Part shown: piece after piece, positions 44,327-53,475 of the stretch | Position numbering within the stretch: the first letter of the stretch is position 1 | Layout of the letters: the number at the start of each line of letters is the position of its first letter | Source: Clostridia bacterium | Lineage (GTDB): Bacteria > Bacillota > Clostridia > Christensenellales > Aristaeellaceae | DNA length: 54,532 bases | Direction of reading: 5' to 3' | NCBI GenBank assembly: GCA_017544935.1 | Contig: JAFYDF010000154.1 | Coordinates: 1-54,532, forward strand | Made by a program: the position numbers and the translations under genes | Notes under the pieces: model-generated | Told to the model about the DNA's origin: nothing | The model's input: only the letters and a program-made list of their open reading frames with translations | Databases searched by the model: none

Positions 44327-45479
44327 CGCTGCTACTACAGCAGTAAGTCCGGTTGTTCTGGAAAAAATGCTTCCGTTTTTTACGGAGCTTTATGGTAATG
44401 CAAGCAGCATACATGGCACAGGCCGTGACGCACGCAAGGCTCTTGAGGATGCCCGCCGCCGTGTCGCCGCCGTGCTGAACTGCAAGCCGAATGAACTGTA
44501 CTTTACATCTGGCGGCAGTGAAAGCGATAACTGGGCGATCAAAGGCATTGCTTTTGCGAACCGCAAGCGCGGCAATCACATCATCACTTCTTCTATTGAG
44601 CATCATGCTGTACTGCATACGTGCCAGTGGCTGGAAAAGCAGGGCTTTTCTGTTACCTACCTGCCCGTCGATGAATTCGGCCGTGTATCAGCAAAAGATG
44701 TCGAAGCAGCCATCACCGATCAGACGATTCTGATCTCCATTATGGCAGCTAACAATGAGATTGGAACGCTTCAGCCGATCAAAGAGATCGGCAGGATTGC
44801 GAAACAGCATAAGGTTTATTTCCACACGGATGCCGTACAGGCAGTCGGCGCGATCCCGATCGATGTCCAGGAGATTGGCTGTGACATGCTTTCCCTCTCC
44901 GCGCACAAATTCCATGGCCCCAAGGGTGTTGGTGCATTGTATATCCGTCAGGGCACGCGCATTGACCAGTTCATGCATGGCGGTGCCCAAGAGCGCGGCA
45001 AACGTGCCACGACTGAAAATATTCCTGGAATTATCGGTCTGGCTACTGCAATCGAGCTGGCAACTGAAAACCTGGAGGAAAAATCCGCGCGTATCTGTTC
45101 CATGCGAGACCAGCTTATTGATAATCTGACCAAGCTCCCTTATGTCCGTCTGAACGGTCACCGTACGGAGCGTCTCCCCAACAACGTCAACATTTCTGTA
45201 CGATTTGTGGAAGGCGAAGCGCTGCTCCTGCGTCTTGACCTGGCAGGAATTGCCGCTTCCAGCGGTTCTGCCTGCACCAGCGGTTCCCTCGATCCTTCCC
45301 ACGTACTGCTTGCTATCGGCCTGCCCCACGAAATCGCGCATGGCAGCCTGCGTCTTTCACTCTCTGACACCACCAAGCAGGAAGATATCGATTATGTTCT
45401 TTCCGTATTGCCGGGCATTATCGACGATCTCCGTGCCATGTCCCCGCTTTATCACGATTTTATGGAGGCGAACAAGTAA
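44298..45479 (+). CDS. iscS: Cysteine desulfurase (NifS/IscS type)
   Basis: A 393-residue PLP enzyme that takes sulfur from cysteine. It begins with IYMDNAATTAVSP, holds the PLP lysine in LSAHKFHGPKG near 201-211 and the persulfide cysteine in SSGSACTSGSLDPSHV near 320-335. The gene lies between iscR and iscU and overlaps both. The ATG at 44298 has AAGGAG about 8 bases upstream. It likely serves IscU and also MnmA, whose gene is elsewhere in the window. Confidence 0.97.
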   Translation: MDLDRIYMDNAATTAVSPVVLEKMLPFFTELYGNASSIHGTGRDARKALEDARRRVAAVLNCKPNELYFTSGGSESDNWAIKGIAFANRKRGNHIITSSIEHHAVLHTCQWLEKQGFSVTYLPVDEFGRVSAKDVEAAITDQTILISIMAANNEIGTLQPIKEIGRIAKQHKVYFHTDAVQAVGAIPIDVQEIGCDMLSLSAHKFHGPKGVGALYIRQGTRIDQFMHGGAQERGKRATTENIPGIIGLATAIELATENLEEKSARICSMRDQLIDNLTKLPYVRLNGHRTERLPNNVNISVRFVEGEALLLRLDLAGIAASSGSACTSGSLDPSHVLLAIGLPHEIAHGSLRLSLSDTTKQEDIDYVLSVLPGIIDDLRAMSPLYHDFMEANK

Positions 45480-45865
45480 TGTATTCCGAAAAGGTAATGG
45501 ATCATTTCAGTAATCCGCGCAACGTTGGTGAGATCCCCGATGCAGACGGCGTCGGAACAGTCGGTAACGCCAAGTGCGGTGATATCATGCGCATGTATCT
45601 CAAAGTTGATGAAAACGGTGTTATTACCGATGTGAAGTTCAAGACATTTGGCTGCGGCGCCGCAATTGCGACCAGTTCCATGGCCACAGAAATGGTCAAG
45701 GGCAAAACGCTCAAGGAAGCGCTGAAACTGACTAACGCCGCTGTTGCAGAAGCTCTGGACGGTCTGCCGCCCATTAAGATGCATTGCTCCCTGCTGGCTG
45801 AAGAAGCCATAAAAGCTGCAGTTGAAGACTATATGAAAAAGCATCCCGAGGCTGTCATCGACTGA
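45479..45865 (+). CDS. iscU: Iron-sulfur scaffold protein IscU/NifU
   Basis: A 128-residue Fe-S assembly scaffold. Three conserved cysteines occur in GNAKCGDIM, TFGCGAAIA and KMHCSLLAEEA, with the aspartate in KCGD. The ATG overlaps the iscS stop by one base. No hscA, hscB or fdx follow, as is typical of the shorter Gram-positive clusters. Confidence 0.96.
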   Translation: MYSEKVMDHFSNPRNVGEIPDADGVGTVGNAKCGDIMRMYLKVDENGVITDVKFKTFGCGAAIATSSMATEMVKGKTLKEALKLTNAAVAEALDGLPPIKMHCSLLAEEAIKAAVEDYMKKHPEAVID

Positions 45866-45888
45866 CAGACCCCGATCAGGAGGACTTC

Positions 45889-47679
45889 ATGCCCGATATC
45901 CATGGCTCTCTTGAAGGCATACGAAACAGTCTGATCAATGAACTGAAAACACTATATGATTATCCTATCGGGAGCGATGAATACCTGCCCGTTGGTCTTG
46001 CTGACCTTCTGGGCAGGTATTCTGCTGCCCTGAACAGGGAAATCTCCTTATACATCACGCGTGACGGTGAGATCATAGACATCACTGTAGGCGATACTTC
46101 GAGCGTTTCCCTTTCGAGTTTCAGGCTCTCACGCAGCGAGCGCAGGCTGTCCAAAGTACGCTGCATTCATACGCATCCGCGCGGAACAGCTGAGCTCAGC
46201 GATGTTGATATCACAGCGCTGCGTTCTCTGCTGCTAGACAGTATGTGCGCGCTCGGCGTGGACAACGAAGGAAGGATAACGGGTGTTCAAGCTTCCTTCC
46301 TTCAGGAGCGCGTTGACGGTGTTCCGCGTCCCCTTATCACTCCCATCTTTTCAATGAAGCGTATTCCCCAGCAGGACTGGATGGATGAGATCCTGCTCTC
46401 CGAACAGCTAGTACAGACCGGTGATGATGTACCTCAGGACAGCAAGCAGGAGCGTGCGCTTCTGGTCGGCATCGATTCAGAAGCCTCTCTCGATGAGCTG
46501 GCAGCCCTGGCAGAAAGCGCAGGTGCAGTCGTTGTCGGGCGTTCTCTTCAGCGTAAAAGCAAACCTGATACATTCTCCTTTGTCGGGAGCGGCAAAGCGG
46601 AAGAACTTGCGCTTGACGCACAGGCACTCGAGGCTGATGTCGTCATCATGGATGACGACCTGACCGGTGCACAGCTCAGGAATCTTGAGGATATCATTCA
46701 CGTCAAAACAATAGATCGAACGGCGCTAATCCTCGACATCTTCGCTCAGCGTGCCCGCACTTCTGAAGGCCGGCTGCAGGTCGAGCTTGCGCAGCTCCGT
46801 TATCAGTCCACAAGGCTGATCGGGCAGGGTCTGTCACTTTCGCGTCTTGCTGGCGGTATTGGCACACGCGGTCCCGGTGAAAGCAAGCTGGAGATTGACC
46901 GTCGCAGGATCCGTGAAAAGATCACCCGATTGCGTCATGAACTAAACGAACTTGAGGCCCAGCGCGCGATCCGCAGGCGTGCAAGGGAACGCAACGCTGT
47001 TCCCATCGTCGCACTCGTCGGTTATACCAATGTCGGCAAATCCACGCTGCTGAATCGTCTTTCAGGTTCTGACGTCTATGTCGAGAACCGTCTCTTCGCG
47101 ACACTTGATGCCACATCACGTCTTATCTCGCTTCCAGACGGCGGTGAGTTTCTGCTTGTCGATACGGTCGGATTCATTCGTAAGCTGCCTACAGAACTGA
47201 TCGAGGCATTTCATTCCACACTGGAAGAAGCGGCACTGGCTGATGTTCTCCTGCTTGTAAGCGATGCTACTGCACCCGACTTGCTTGCTCAGCGCGAAGT
47301 AGTCTGCAATGTCCTGGATCAGCTCGGTGCAACAAAGCAACCGCGTATTGACATACTGAACAAATGTGATGATTCAGTTCCTGAAGAATATCCGCAGATC
47401 CCTCGCGCAGTACGTGTTTCTGCGAAGACCGGGGAAGGCATGGATGATCTGCTTACGGCGATCGCAGCCGAACTGCGTAACCGCGAGCAGAAAGTCACAC
47501 TGCTTGTACCTTTTAATCAATACAGTGTTATTGGTGAACTGCGCTCATCAGGGCGTATCGTATCTGAAGAACACAATGAAAGCGGCACCTTGATCACCAT
47601 CATGCTCGAACCTGCTGCTTACGGGCGTCTTTCCAGCAGATATCCCCAGCTGTTTACAACTGGAGGTGGGGACGCATGA
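45889..47679 (+). CDS. hflX: GTPase HflX with an N-terminal JAMM-like domain
   Basis: A 596-residue protein. Residues about 200-596 are HflX: the N-terminal ligand domain RALLVGIDSEAS, glycine-rich GPGESKLEIDRRRIREKI, and the G domain with GYTNVGKST near 379-387, DTVGFIRKLP and NKCD. Residues about 1-185 precede it and are absent in E. coli HflX. They contain the exact pattern H-x-H-x7-S-x2-D (His94, His96, Ser104, Asp107) in IHTHPRGTAELSDVD, with Glu51 about 43 residues earlier, as in JAMM/MPN+ metalloproteases. HflX rescues or splits stalled ribosomes. The ATG follows AGGAGG. It overlaps the next gene by ATGA. Confidence 0.94.
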   Translation: MPDIHGSLEGIRNSLINELKTLYDYPIGSDEYLPVGLADLLGRYSAALNREISLYITRDGEIIDITVGDTSSVSLSSFRLSRSERRLSKVRCIHTHPRGTAELSDVDITALRSLLLDSMCALGVDNEGRITGVQASFLQERVDGVPRPLITPIFSMKRIPQQDWMDEILLSEQLVQTGDDVPQDSKQERALLVGIDSEASLDELAALAESAGAVVVGRSLQRKSKPDTFSFVGSGKAEELALDAQALEADVVIMDDDLTGAQLRNLEDIIHVKTIDRTALILDIFAQRARTSEGRLQVELAQLRYQSTRLIGQGLSLSRLAGGIGTRGPGESKLEIDRRRIREKITRLRHELNELEAQRAIRRRARERNAVPIVALVGYTNVGKSTLLNRLSGSDVYVENRLFATLDATSRLISLPDGGEFLLVDTVGFIRKLPTELIEAFHSTLEEAALADVLLLVSDATAPDLLAQREVVCNVLDQLGATKQPRIDILNKCDDSVPEEYPQIPRAVRVSAKTGEGMDDLLTAIAAELRNREQKVTLLVPFNQYSVIGELRSSGRIVSEEHNESGTLITIMLEPAAYGRLSSRYPQLFTTGGGDA

Positions 47680-48356
47680 TCCGGTTTATTGCGCTTCTGA
47701 CTGCACTCTTCAGCGTGTTTACCATCAATACGGCCAATATCACTGATCAAATGTCTCCGGATGGCTATCTGATGCTGGTCAACCGTCAGTACAGGCTTCC
47801 TGCCGTATATGAACCTGCTGACCTTGTCAAGCCCAAGGTCCTGCACACTTCCAGCCAGATACTGATGCGCAAGGATGCTGCTGTTGCTCTCGAGCTTCTG
47901 TTCGCAGCGGCGAAAGAAGAAGCAGGATTAAAGCTCTATGCGCACTCCGGATACCGCAGCTACAGCACACAGCAGGCTATTTACCAGAGAAAAATCAATG
48001 AAGTAAAGAACATCGAGAAAGCGCGATTGCTTGTCGCTGACCCGGGTGCCAGCGAACACCAGCTTGGCCTGGCAATGGACGTCAAGGCGAGTCCCAATGG
48101 GAAGCTGAATGCCGCGTTTGGAAAAACAAAAGAAGGCATTTGGCTCGCTGAGAACGCACACCGTTTCGGATTCATCATCCGCTATAAGGAAGAATGGACA
48201 GAGATCACAGGCTACGCTTATGAGCCCTGGCACATCCGTTATGTGGGACCGGAACATGCCGCGATCATCCATGAGCTGGATATCCCGTTTGAAGAATACA
48301 TAGAATCCCTTCGTCTGATGTATTTAGGCGAAAATACGGAGGAAAGCGCGAAATGA
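47676..48356 (+). CDS. D-alanyl-D-alanine carboxypeptidase, VanY type (first copy)
   Basis: A 226-residue exported peptidase of family M15B. A short signal peptide or anchor (1-22) is followed by the HSGYRSYSTQQAIY block, the zinc motif S-x-H-x6-D in ASEHQLGLAMD and the second histidine in YEPWHIRYVG. It trims the last D-Ala of peptidoglycan stems. It overlaps hflX and the second copy by four bases each, so hflX-vanY-vanY-yprB is one transcript. Confidence 0.9.
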   Translation: MIRFIALLTALFSVFTINTANITDQMSPDGYLMLVNRQYRLPAVYEPADLVKPKVLHTSSQILMRKDAAVALELLFAAAKEEAGLKLYAHSGYRSYSTQQAIYQRKINEVKNIEKARLLVADPGASEHQLGLAMDVKASPNGKLNAAFGKTKEGIWLAENAHRFGFIIRYKEEWTEITGYAYEPWHIRYVGPEHAAIIHELDIPFEEYIESLRLMYLGENTEESAK

Positions 48357-49180
48357 GAAAGGCTGCTGCCGTATTATTCCTTATCCTGACCTTTATCATG
48401 CCTTGCTCAGTGCTGGCTGTAAGTACTGATATTCCGGACTGGGATTATCCTGTTCCGGCGGTTATCCTTTATGATCCGAGCGATTATCTTGTGCTTGCGA
48501 ACCGTCAAAACCTGCTCGACAGTAGTTATTCCCCAACAGACCTTGTCAAAGTGACTGCAAAGCATGTCAACGGCGACTTTGAACTGCGCCGTGCCTGTCA
48601 TGAAGCCCTTTCCGCAATGTTCAATGCTGCAAAAGAAGCAGGCTACACGCTTTATGTTAAAAGCGCGTACCGCAGTTATGGCACGCAGAGCACGATGTAT
48701 GAGAACCGTCTTGACAAAAACAAAGGCCGTGATGACGGCTGGGTCAGCTATCCCGGTGCAAGCGACCACCAGACAGGTCTCGGTGTTGATGTGCTCAATT
48801 ATGCATGGACGCAGAAGGACGGCATGAACGCCGAGTTTGCAAAGACCGCAGAGGCTAAATGGATGGCAGAACACTGCCATGAATTCGGGTTTGTGATTCG
48901 CTATCTGTCGGACAAGCAGGCGATTACAGGTATCAATTTTGAGCCCTGGCATCTCCGTTATGTTGGCACAGAATGCGCTGCTTATATGAAAGAAAACAAT
49001 CTCTCGCTTGAAGAGTTCACAGAGGAATGGCAGGCCTATGTCGCATCATATAATGCCAATGGCGGCGATTTTGAGGCGTATTGCAAGTCAGCCCTCTCTC
49101 TGCCAGATCCCATGGGTTTGGACATCTATGACAATTCGGGCGATGAAGAAATGTCTTTCTTCTTTCCAGGAGCAAACTGA
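48353..49180 (+). CDS. D-alanyl-D-alanine carboxypeptidase, VanY type (second copy)
   Basis: A 275-residue paralogue of the preceding protein. Signal peptide 1-22; SAYRSYGTQSTMYE; zinc motif ASDHQTGLGVD; FEPWHLRYVG. It has about 50 more residues, including a C-terminal stretch (from about 230) with DFEAYCKSALSLPDP and an acidic tail. The two proteins are clearly related over the whole catalytic part but diverged. No vanR/vanS/vanHAX genes are near, so this is cell-wall housekeeping, not glycopeptide resistance. Confidence 0.9.
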   Translation: MRKAAAVLFLILTFIMPCSVLAVSTDIPDWDYPVPAVILYDPSDYLVLANRQNLLDSSYSPTDLVKVTAKHVNGDFELRRACHEALSAMFNAAKEAGYTLYVKSAYRSYGTQSTMYENRLDKNKGRDDGWVSYPGASDHQTGLGVDVLNYAWTQKDGMNAEFAKTAEAKWMAEHCHEFGFVIRYLSDKQAITGINFEPWHLRYVGTECAAYMKENNLSLEEFTEEWQAYVASYNANGGDFEAYCKSALSLPDPMGLDIYDNSGDEEMSFFFPGAN

Positions 49181-49182
49181 GA

Positions 49183-50316
49183 ATGCCTTCCCTGCGTGAA
49201 AAACTGAAAGCAATCAAGCCATCGGCGGCGCCCTCTGCAACGCGTCCTGTGCCGCAGGATTGTTTTGTACGTGAGACACGCTTCCCGTTCGACATGTATA
49301 CGGTTCTGCCGGACGGGCTGCTTTCTTTCATGCAGGGCGATGAGGAGATCCCGGAGCACATCTCTCCCGAGCATATTCTGTTTCTTGATACTGAGACCAC
49401 CGGCCTTTCCCGCGGCGCAGGTACTGTTGCGTTCCTGGTTGGTGTCGGTATGATCCGTGATAAGGAGCTCATCGTCAAGCAGTACCTGATGCGCGATTAC
49501 GACGAGGAATACTATGTTTTGAAGCATGTACAGCGTGATCTTGACGACTGCGATGTCCTCGTCACCTATAACGGCCGTGCATTTGATATGCCGCTGCTTG
49601 CTTCCAGGTTCATCATGCAGCGTATGCACGTGGATACGGATGTCCCGCATGCTGATCTTCTGCATACAGCGAGAAGAGTCTGGAAACTCCGTCTCAAGAA
49701 CTGCTCGCTCTCTTATCTGGAGGAGCTGATCTTCCACGATCCCCGTGAAGACGATATCCCCGGTGCAGAGATCCCGGGCCGATACTTCGACTATCTGAAG
49801 CATCATGATTTCTCGCTCCTGGAAGACATCCTGCACCATAATGCACTGGATATTTTCAGTCTCGCGCGGCTTCTCTATACCCTTTCCGACCTGCATCAGG
49901 ATCCGATGCATGCCGAGCATCTCCAGGATATTTTCAGTCTGGGCCGCATTTTTGACAAGCGCGGACGCTCCGAGACCGCCCGTACCTGCTACAGGGCAGC
50001 GGATGCCGGTAGCATGAGCGCTATGAGCCGTTTGTTTCTCGCGGCAAACCTGCGACGTGCCCGCCAGCCTGAAGAAGCCGCTAAGATCTACAGGAAGATG
50101 ATTGCATCCGGTCAGGGCGGTGCGCAGCCCTACATCGCACTGTGCAAGATTCTGGAACATCAGATGAACGATATTCCTTCCGCTCTCGACACAGCAAAGC
50201 GCGGTCTGATCATGCTTTCGGATGTCCCCGCTTCTGATCCTGCTATCCAAGCAGCTTTTGACGATCTTACCAAACGCTATGCGCGCCTGATGCGTAAATC
50301 CAGGCCCCACGATTGA
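49183..50316 (+). CDS. yprB: YprB-like ribonuclease H-fold exonuclease with TPR-like C-terminus
   Basis: A 377-residue protein. The first 220 residues form a DEDD exonuclease fold: ILFLDTETTGL near 65-75 (Asp, Glu), VLVTYNGRAFDMPLL near 125-139 (Asp) and HHNALDIFSLARL near 220-232 (Asp). The last 140 residues are helical repeats. This matches YprB of Bacillus, a presumed nuclease often encoded near yprA; no helicase partner is in the window. It lies two bases after the second vanY. Confidence 0.9.
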   Translation: MPSLREKLKAIKPSAAPSATRPVPQDCFVRETRFPFDMYTVLPDGLLSFMQGDEEIPEHISPEHILFLDTETTGLSRGAGTVAFLVGVGMIRDKELIVKQYLMRDYDEEYYVLKHVQRDLDDCDVLVTYNGRAFDMPLLASRFIMQRMHVDTDVPHADLLHTARRVWKLRLKNCSLSYLEELIFHDPREDDIPGAEIPGRYFDYLKHHDFSLLEDILHHNALDIFSLARLLYTLSDLHQDPMHAEHLQDIFSLGRIFDKRGRSETARTCYRAADAGSMSAMSRLFLAANLRRARQPEEAAKIYRKMIASGQGGAQPYIALCKILEHQMNDIPSALDTAKRGLIMLSDVPASDPAIQAAFDDLTKRYARLMRKSRPHD

Positions 50317-50341
50317 CAAAAAGCCCTGTGCAATGTATTCT
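50313..50341 (+). promoter_or_regulatory. Sigma-A promoter of the TPR protein gene
   Basis: TTGACA (50313-50318), 17-base spacer, TATTCT (50336-50341). The -35 overlaps the yprB stop. The same boxes occur before iscR. Confidence 0.8.
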
Positions 50342-50366
50342 TTTTCTGTAAAGGAGACGAGTTAAC

Positions 50367-51068
50367 ATGTTTGAAGGAATCAAGATCCGCGGCGCATTGC
50401 TGAAGCATCAGAAAGGCGATACCACTTCCGCTACTGCGGTATATAACGAGCTTTATTCCCAGAATTATATCCGCTGTTCATATATCCTGCCCTGGTCAGT
50501 CCTGCTGCTCCGCACGGGCGGTGAAGAGAACTGGAAAAAGGTCAAGGAGATGCTTGCCAAGGCACAGAAAGCGCCCGATATCAACGATCAGAACCGCGCC
50601 GAGCTCATACTGAACTTCGCCATCGCCGAATATAAGCTCGGCAACCTGGACAAAGCTGTAGAGCTTCTCGAACGCGTCCATCAGAAATCCCCCAGCGGCG
50701 ACACATACGGTGCGCTCGGCTGTCTGTATATTGAGCAGGGCAACCTCGAAAAAGCAATGGAGATCAATAACGCAGCGCTTGAGTATGACGATGAAGACCC
50801 CATCGCTCTTGATAATATGGGTCAGACATATTACCGTCTGCTGAATGATGAAGAAGCAGCGCTCCCCTATTTCAAGAAAGCTCATGAGATCAAGCCCTCC
50901 CAGATCGATACGCTCTGGTTCCTCTCCAGATACGATGTCAAGGAAGGCAAGGTCAGCGATGCCATTGAAAAACTTGAGACTGCTCTTGGCGGACGCTTTT
51001 CTCCTCTGAACACCGTTACAAAGGCAAAGATTGAAGAAGAGCTTGCTTCTCTCAAAAGACAAGTCTGA
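50367..51068 (+). CDS. Tetratricopeptide repeat protein
   Basis: A 233-residue soluble protein made of TPR-like helical pairs, for example LNFAIAEYKLGNLDKAVELLERV, GALGCLYIEQGNLEKAMEINNAALEY and LDNMGQTYYRLLNDEEAALPYFKKA. These act as protein-binding scaffolds. No signal peptide or membrane segment is seen. AAAGGAG precedes the ATG by 10 bases. Partner is unknown; it may stand alone or lead into the M50 protease gene 35 bases on. Confidence 0.88.
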   Translation: MFEGIKIRGALLKHQKGDTTSATAVYNELYSQNYIRCSYILPWSVLLLRTGGEENWKKVKEMLAKAQKAPDINDQNRAELILNFAIAEYKLGNLDKAVELLERVHQKSPSGDTYGALGCLYIEQGNLEKAMEINNAALEYDDEDPIALDNMGQTYYRLLNDEEAALPYFKKAHEIKPSQIDTLWFLSRYDVKEGKVSDAIEKLETALGGRFSPLNTVTKAKIEEELASLKRQV

Positions 51069-51103
51069 TATTCTAATAATAATATCTCCGGAGGTTACTT
51101 TCG

Positions 51104-51925
51104 TTGCTTGAATGGATGCGCAGCGATCCCATCGCCTTTTTCCGTTTCATGGCCTACAGGGCACCGGCAGTGCTGATCGCACTGACGCTTCATGAACTTT
51201 CGCATGGATATATTGCCTGGCGCTGCGGTGACCCGACAGCTAAAAATGCCGGCCGCCTGAGTCTCAACCCGTTCAAGCACCTTAGTCTTATCGGTACCCT
51301 GATGATGTTTACGGTCGGTATGGGCTGGGCAAAGCCTGTCCCTGTCAACCCGAACTACTTCAAGAACGGAAGGCGCGATGACCTGCTTGTATCCATCGCA
51401 GGCGTTACAATGAATTTCTTCCTGTTCCTGCTCGCGACCTTCCTCATGATCTTCGTAAACGAGTATGTATGGCAGGCAAAGCTTTTTAACCTGTCTGAAT
51501 TTACATCCAGATACGGCCTGATGTGCTTTGAAGGCGAAAACTTCTGGCAGATCCTGTCAAGCAACGAACACCTGATCACAGAGATCAGGGGCAGTAACTA
51601 TTACGGCGTCGAAGTAGCCAAATGGCTGAATACAGGCTGGCTGATCCATGTTCAGCGTTTCCTGTACCAGTTTGCGCTGTGCAATCTCGGTATGTGCATA
51701 TTCAACCTGATCCCTTTCCCGCCGCTGGACGGATTCCATGTCGTCAACGACATCCTGCTTCGTGGCAAACTGAAGCTGAATGCCCAGACTTTCCGCATTG
51801 CCATAATCGCCCTCCTCGTTCTTATGAACACGACTGATATAGTATCTAACATCATCGGTAAAGTACAGTATTTTATCCAAGGCAACATACTTAACGGCCT
51901 TTTGGTCCTGTTCCGATTACAGTAG
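51104..51925 (+). CDS. Site-2 protease family (M50) membrane metalloprotease
   Basis: A 273-residue polytopic protein of the short bacterial S2P group (YwhC/Rv-type rhomboid-unrelated). The zinc motif HELSH near 31-35 lies in the first membrane helix, RLSLNPFKHL and WAKPVPVNP follow, and the second zinc residue is the Asp of FPPLDGFHV. The start is TTG at 51104, 9 bases after GGAGG. It directly precedes scpA, an arrangement common in Firmicutes. Substrate unknown. Confidence 0.9.
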   Translation: MLEWMRSDPIAFFRFMAYRAPAVLIALTLHELSHGYIAWRCGDPTAKNAGRLSLNPFKHLSLIGTLMMFTVGMGWAKPVPVNPNYFKNGRRDDLLVSIAGVTMNFFLFLLATFLMIFVNEYVWQAKLFNLSEFTSRYGLMCFEGENFWQILSSNEHLITEIRGSNYYGVEVAKWLNTGWLIHVQRFLYQFALCNLGMCIFNLIPFPPLDGFHVVNDILLRGKLKLNAQTFRIAIIALLVLMNTTDIVSNIIGKVQYFIQGNILNGLLVLFRLQ

Positions 51926-51932
51926 GTGAATT

Positions 51933-52643
51933 ATGGAAATAACCTATCATCTCAGCCAGTTTGACGGCCCGCTTGATATGCTGCTGTACATGTTGGACAA
52001 AGCCAAGATCGATATCCGGGACATTTTTATTTCCGAGATCACCGACCAGTACATAGCAGCAGTGGAAAATGCTCCGGAGATCGACATGGACGACGCGAGT
52101 TCTTTCATCGCAGTTGCTGCTCGTCTGCTTGAGATCAAGAGCCACAAACTACTCCCTCGGCAGGAGGAAGAATCTGAAGAAGATCCTGAGCTTGCATTCA
52201 TCCGCCAGCTCGAAGAATACGCCGCTTTCAAGCAGATCGCTCAGGACATGCAGTCGTTTGAGAAGGCTGCTTCCCTCGTATATAATAAGCTTCCCGAAGA
52301 ATATCCCCTGCCTCCTCCGACATTTGAGATCACCGGCCTGACGCTGGAAGGCCTGATTGAAGCATTCGCGCGTGTAACAGCAAGGCTTCAGGCATCGGAA
52401 GAAGAGGATACGAAAGCTCCGCGGCGCATAATCCGTGATGAGCATACCGTTCCCGGATGCATGGCACATATTCTTCGCCGCGTAAGGAAAGAACCCGTTC
52501 CTTTCATCTCGCTCTTCAGTGAGAATCCTACCCGTGAAGAAGTAGTTACGTTGTTCCTGGCAATGCTTGAACTTCTGAAGCTTGGAAAGATCTCATGCGC
52601 ACAGCATAAAACATATGGTGATATCATCGTTTCAGCCGCATGA
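51933..52643 (+). CDS. scpA: Segregation and condensation protein A
   Basis: A 236-residue kleisin that joins SMC heads for chromosome organisation. The N-terminal block FDGPLDMLLYMLDKAKIDIRDI is diagnostic, an acidic linker sits at about 70-85, and the C-terminal winged helix includes EVVTLFLAMLELLKLGKI. It starts eight bases after the M50 protease gene and is followed by scpB. Confidence 0.96.
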   Translation: MEITYHLSQFDGPLDMLLYMLDKAKIDIRDIFISEITDQYIAAVENAPEIDMDDASSFIAVAARLLEIKSHKLLPRQEEESEEDPELAFIRQLEEYAAFKQIAQDMQSFEKAASLVYNKLPEEYPLPPPTFEITGLTLEGLIEAFARVTARLQASEEEDTKAPRRIIRDEHTVPGCMAHILRRVRKEPVPFISLFSENPTREEVVTLFLAMLELLKLGKISCAQHKTYGDIIVSAA

Positions 52644-52660
52644 TAGCCAAAGGAGAACCT

Positions 52661-53206
52661 ATGACCGAACTCAGTAAAATACTGGAAGCCATCCTGTTTG
52701 TATCCGGAGAGCCTCTGCAGATTGCAGCACTGGCATCCGCTCTTGAAGTCACAGAGCAGGAAGTAACAGAAGCAGCCGATGCGCTGGCTAGCGATTATGA
52801 TTATCAGGTCCGCGGCATTTGCCTGAAACGGTTCGGCAACCATATCCAGCTCGCGACCCGTGCCGATTACGCTCCGCAGATTGAAAAGCTTCTCCAGCCC
52901 GTTCAGAAGCAGTCGCTTTCGCAGGCTGCCATGGAGACCCTTGCAGTCGTAGCATACAAGCAGCCTGTCACCAAACTGGAGATCGAGAATGTCCGCGGCG
53001 TCAAATGCGATTACTCGGTGCAGTCGCTGATGAATAAAGGACTTATAGAAGAAGTTGGCCGCAAGGAAACGATTGGCCGCCCAATCCTTTACGGTACGAC
53101 GGATAATTTCCTTTCACATTTCGGCCTTTCTTCCCTTGATGATCTTCCGCAGCCGCCCGATAAGGAGACTGCTTCCGATTCTGAAGAAGAACCGATCATT
53201 CCCTGA
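52661..53206 (+). CDS. scpB: Segregation and condensation protein B
   Basis: A 181-residue winged-helix partner of ScpA. Blocks ILEAILFVSGEPL at 5-17, SQAAMETLAVVAYKQPVTKLEIENVRGV near 88-115 and RPILYGTTDNFLSHFGL are typical. The ATG at 52661 follows AAAGGAG; an in-frame ATG at 52640 overlaps the scpA stop but has no ribosome site. A short acidic tail ends the protein. No clear terminator follows. Confidence 0.96.
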   Translation: MTELSKILEAILFVSGEPLQIAALASALEVTEQEVTEAADALASDYDYQVRGICLKRFGNHIQLATRADYAPQIEKLLQPVQKQSLSQAAMETLAVVAYKQPVTKLEIENVRGVKCDYSVQSLMNKGLIEEVGRKETIGRPILYGTTDNFLSHFGLSSLDDLPQPPDKETASDSEEEPIIP

Positions 53207-53475
53207 TTTATTATATAATATTTGTCCTCTCCGCAATGTCAAAGACAATAGAAAACTAAAATCTGAGCAAATATTAACTATATGGCCCTGACAATGTGCT
53301 AGAAACTCTTTATTTCAGCCGGTCTGCTGTTTGCCTATGCCTCTTCTGCTCTATTTGTTTTCAGTTGTCTGCTGATTGACTAATGACGGTTGCAGAGGGG
53401 ATTCTATTTATGTTATAATTATCCAGAAGATACATTTTCATACCTGACCGACCCGTTCCAGTAGGAGGTTTTCTT
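53207..53475 (+). other. Intergenic region between scpB and the SpaA-type gene
   Basis: About 270 AT-richer bases. Apart from the promoter at its 3' end I see no gene, tRNA or strong hairpin. Confidence 0.6.
53390..53419 (+). promoter_or_regulatory. Sigma-A promoter of the SpaA-repeat gene
   Basis: TTGCAG (53390-53395), 18-base spacer, TATAAT (53414-53419), about 50 bases before the ATG. Confidence 0.75.

Noticed and set aside
48353..49180. Vancomycin resistance locus
   Set aside because: VanY-like enzymes alone, without vanHAX or a vanRS pair, are ordinary peptidoglycan carboxypeptidases.
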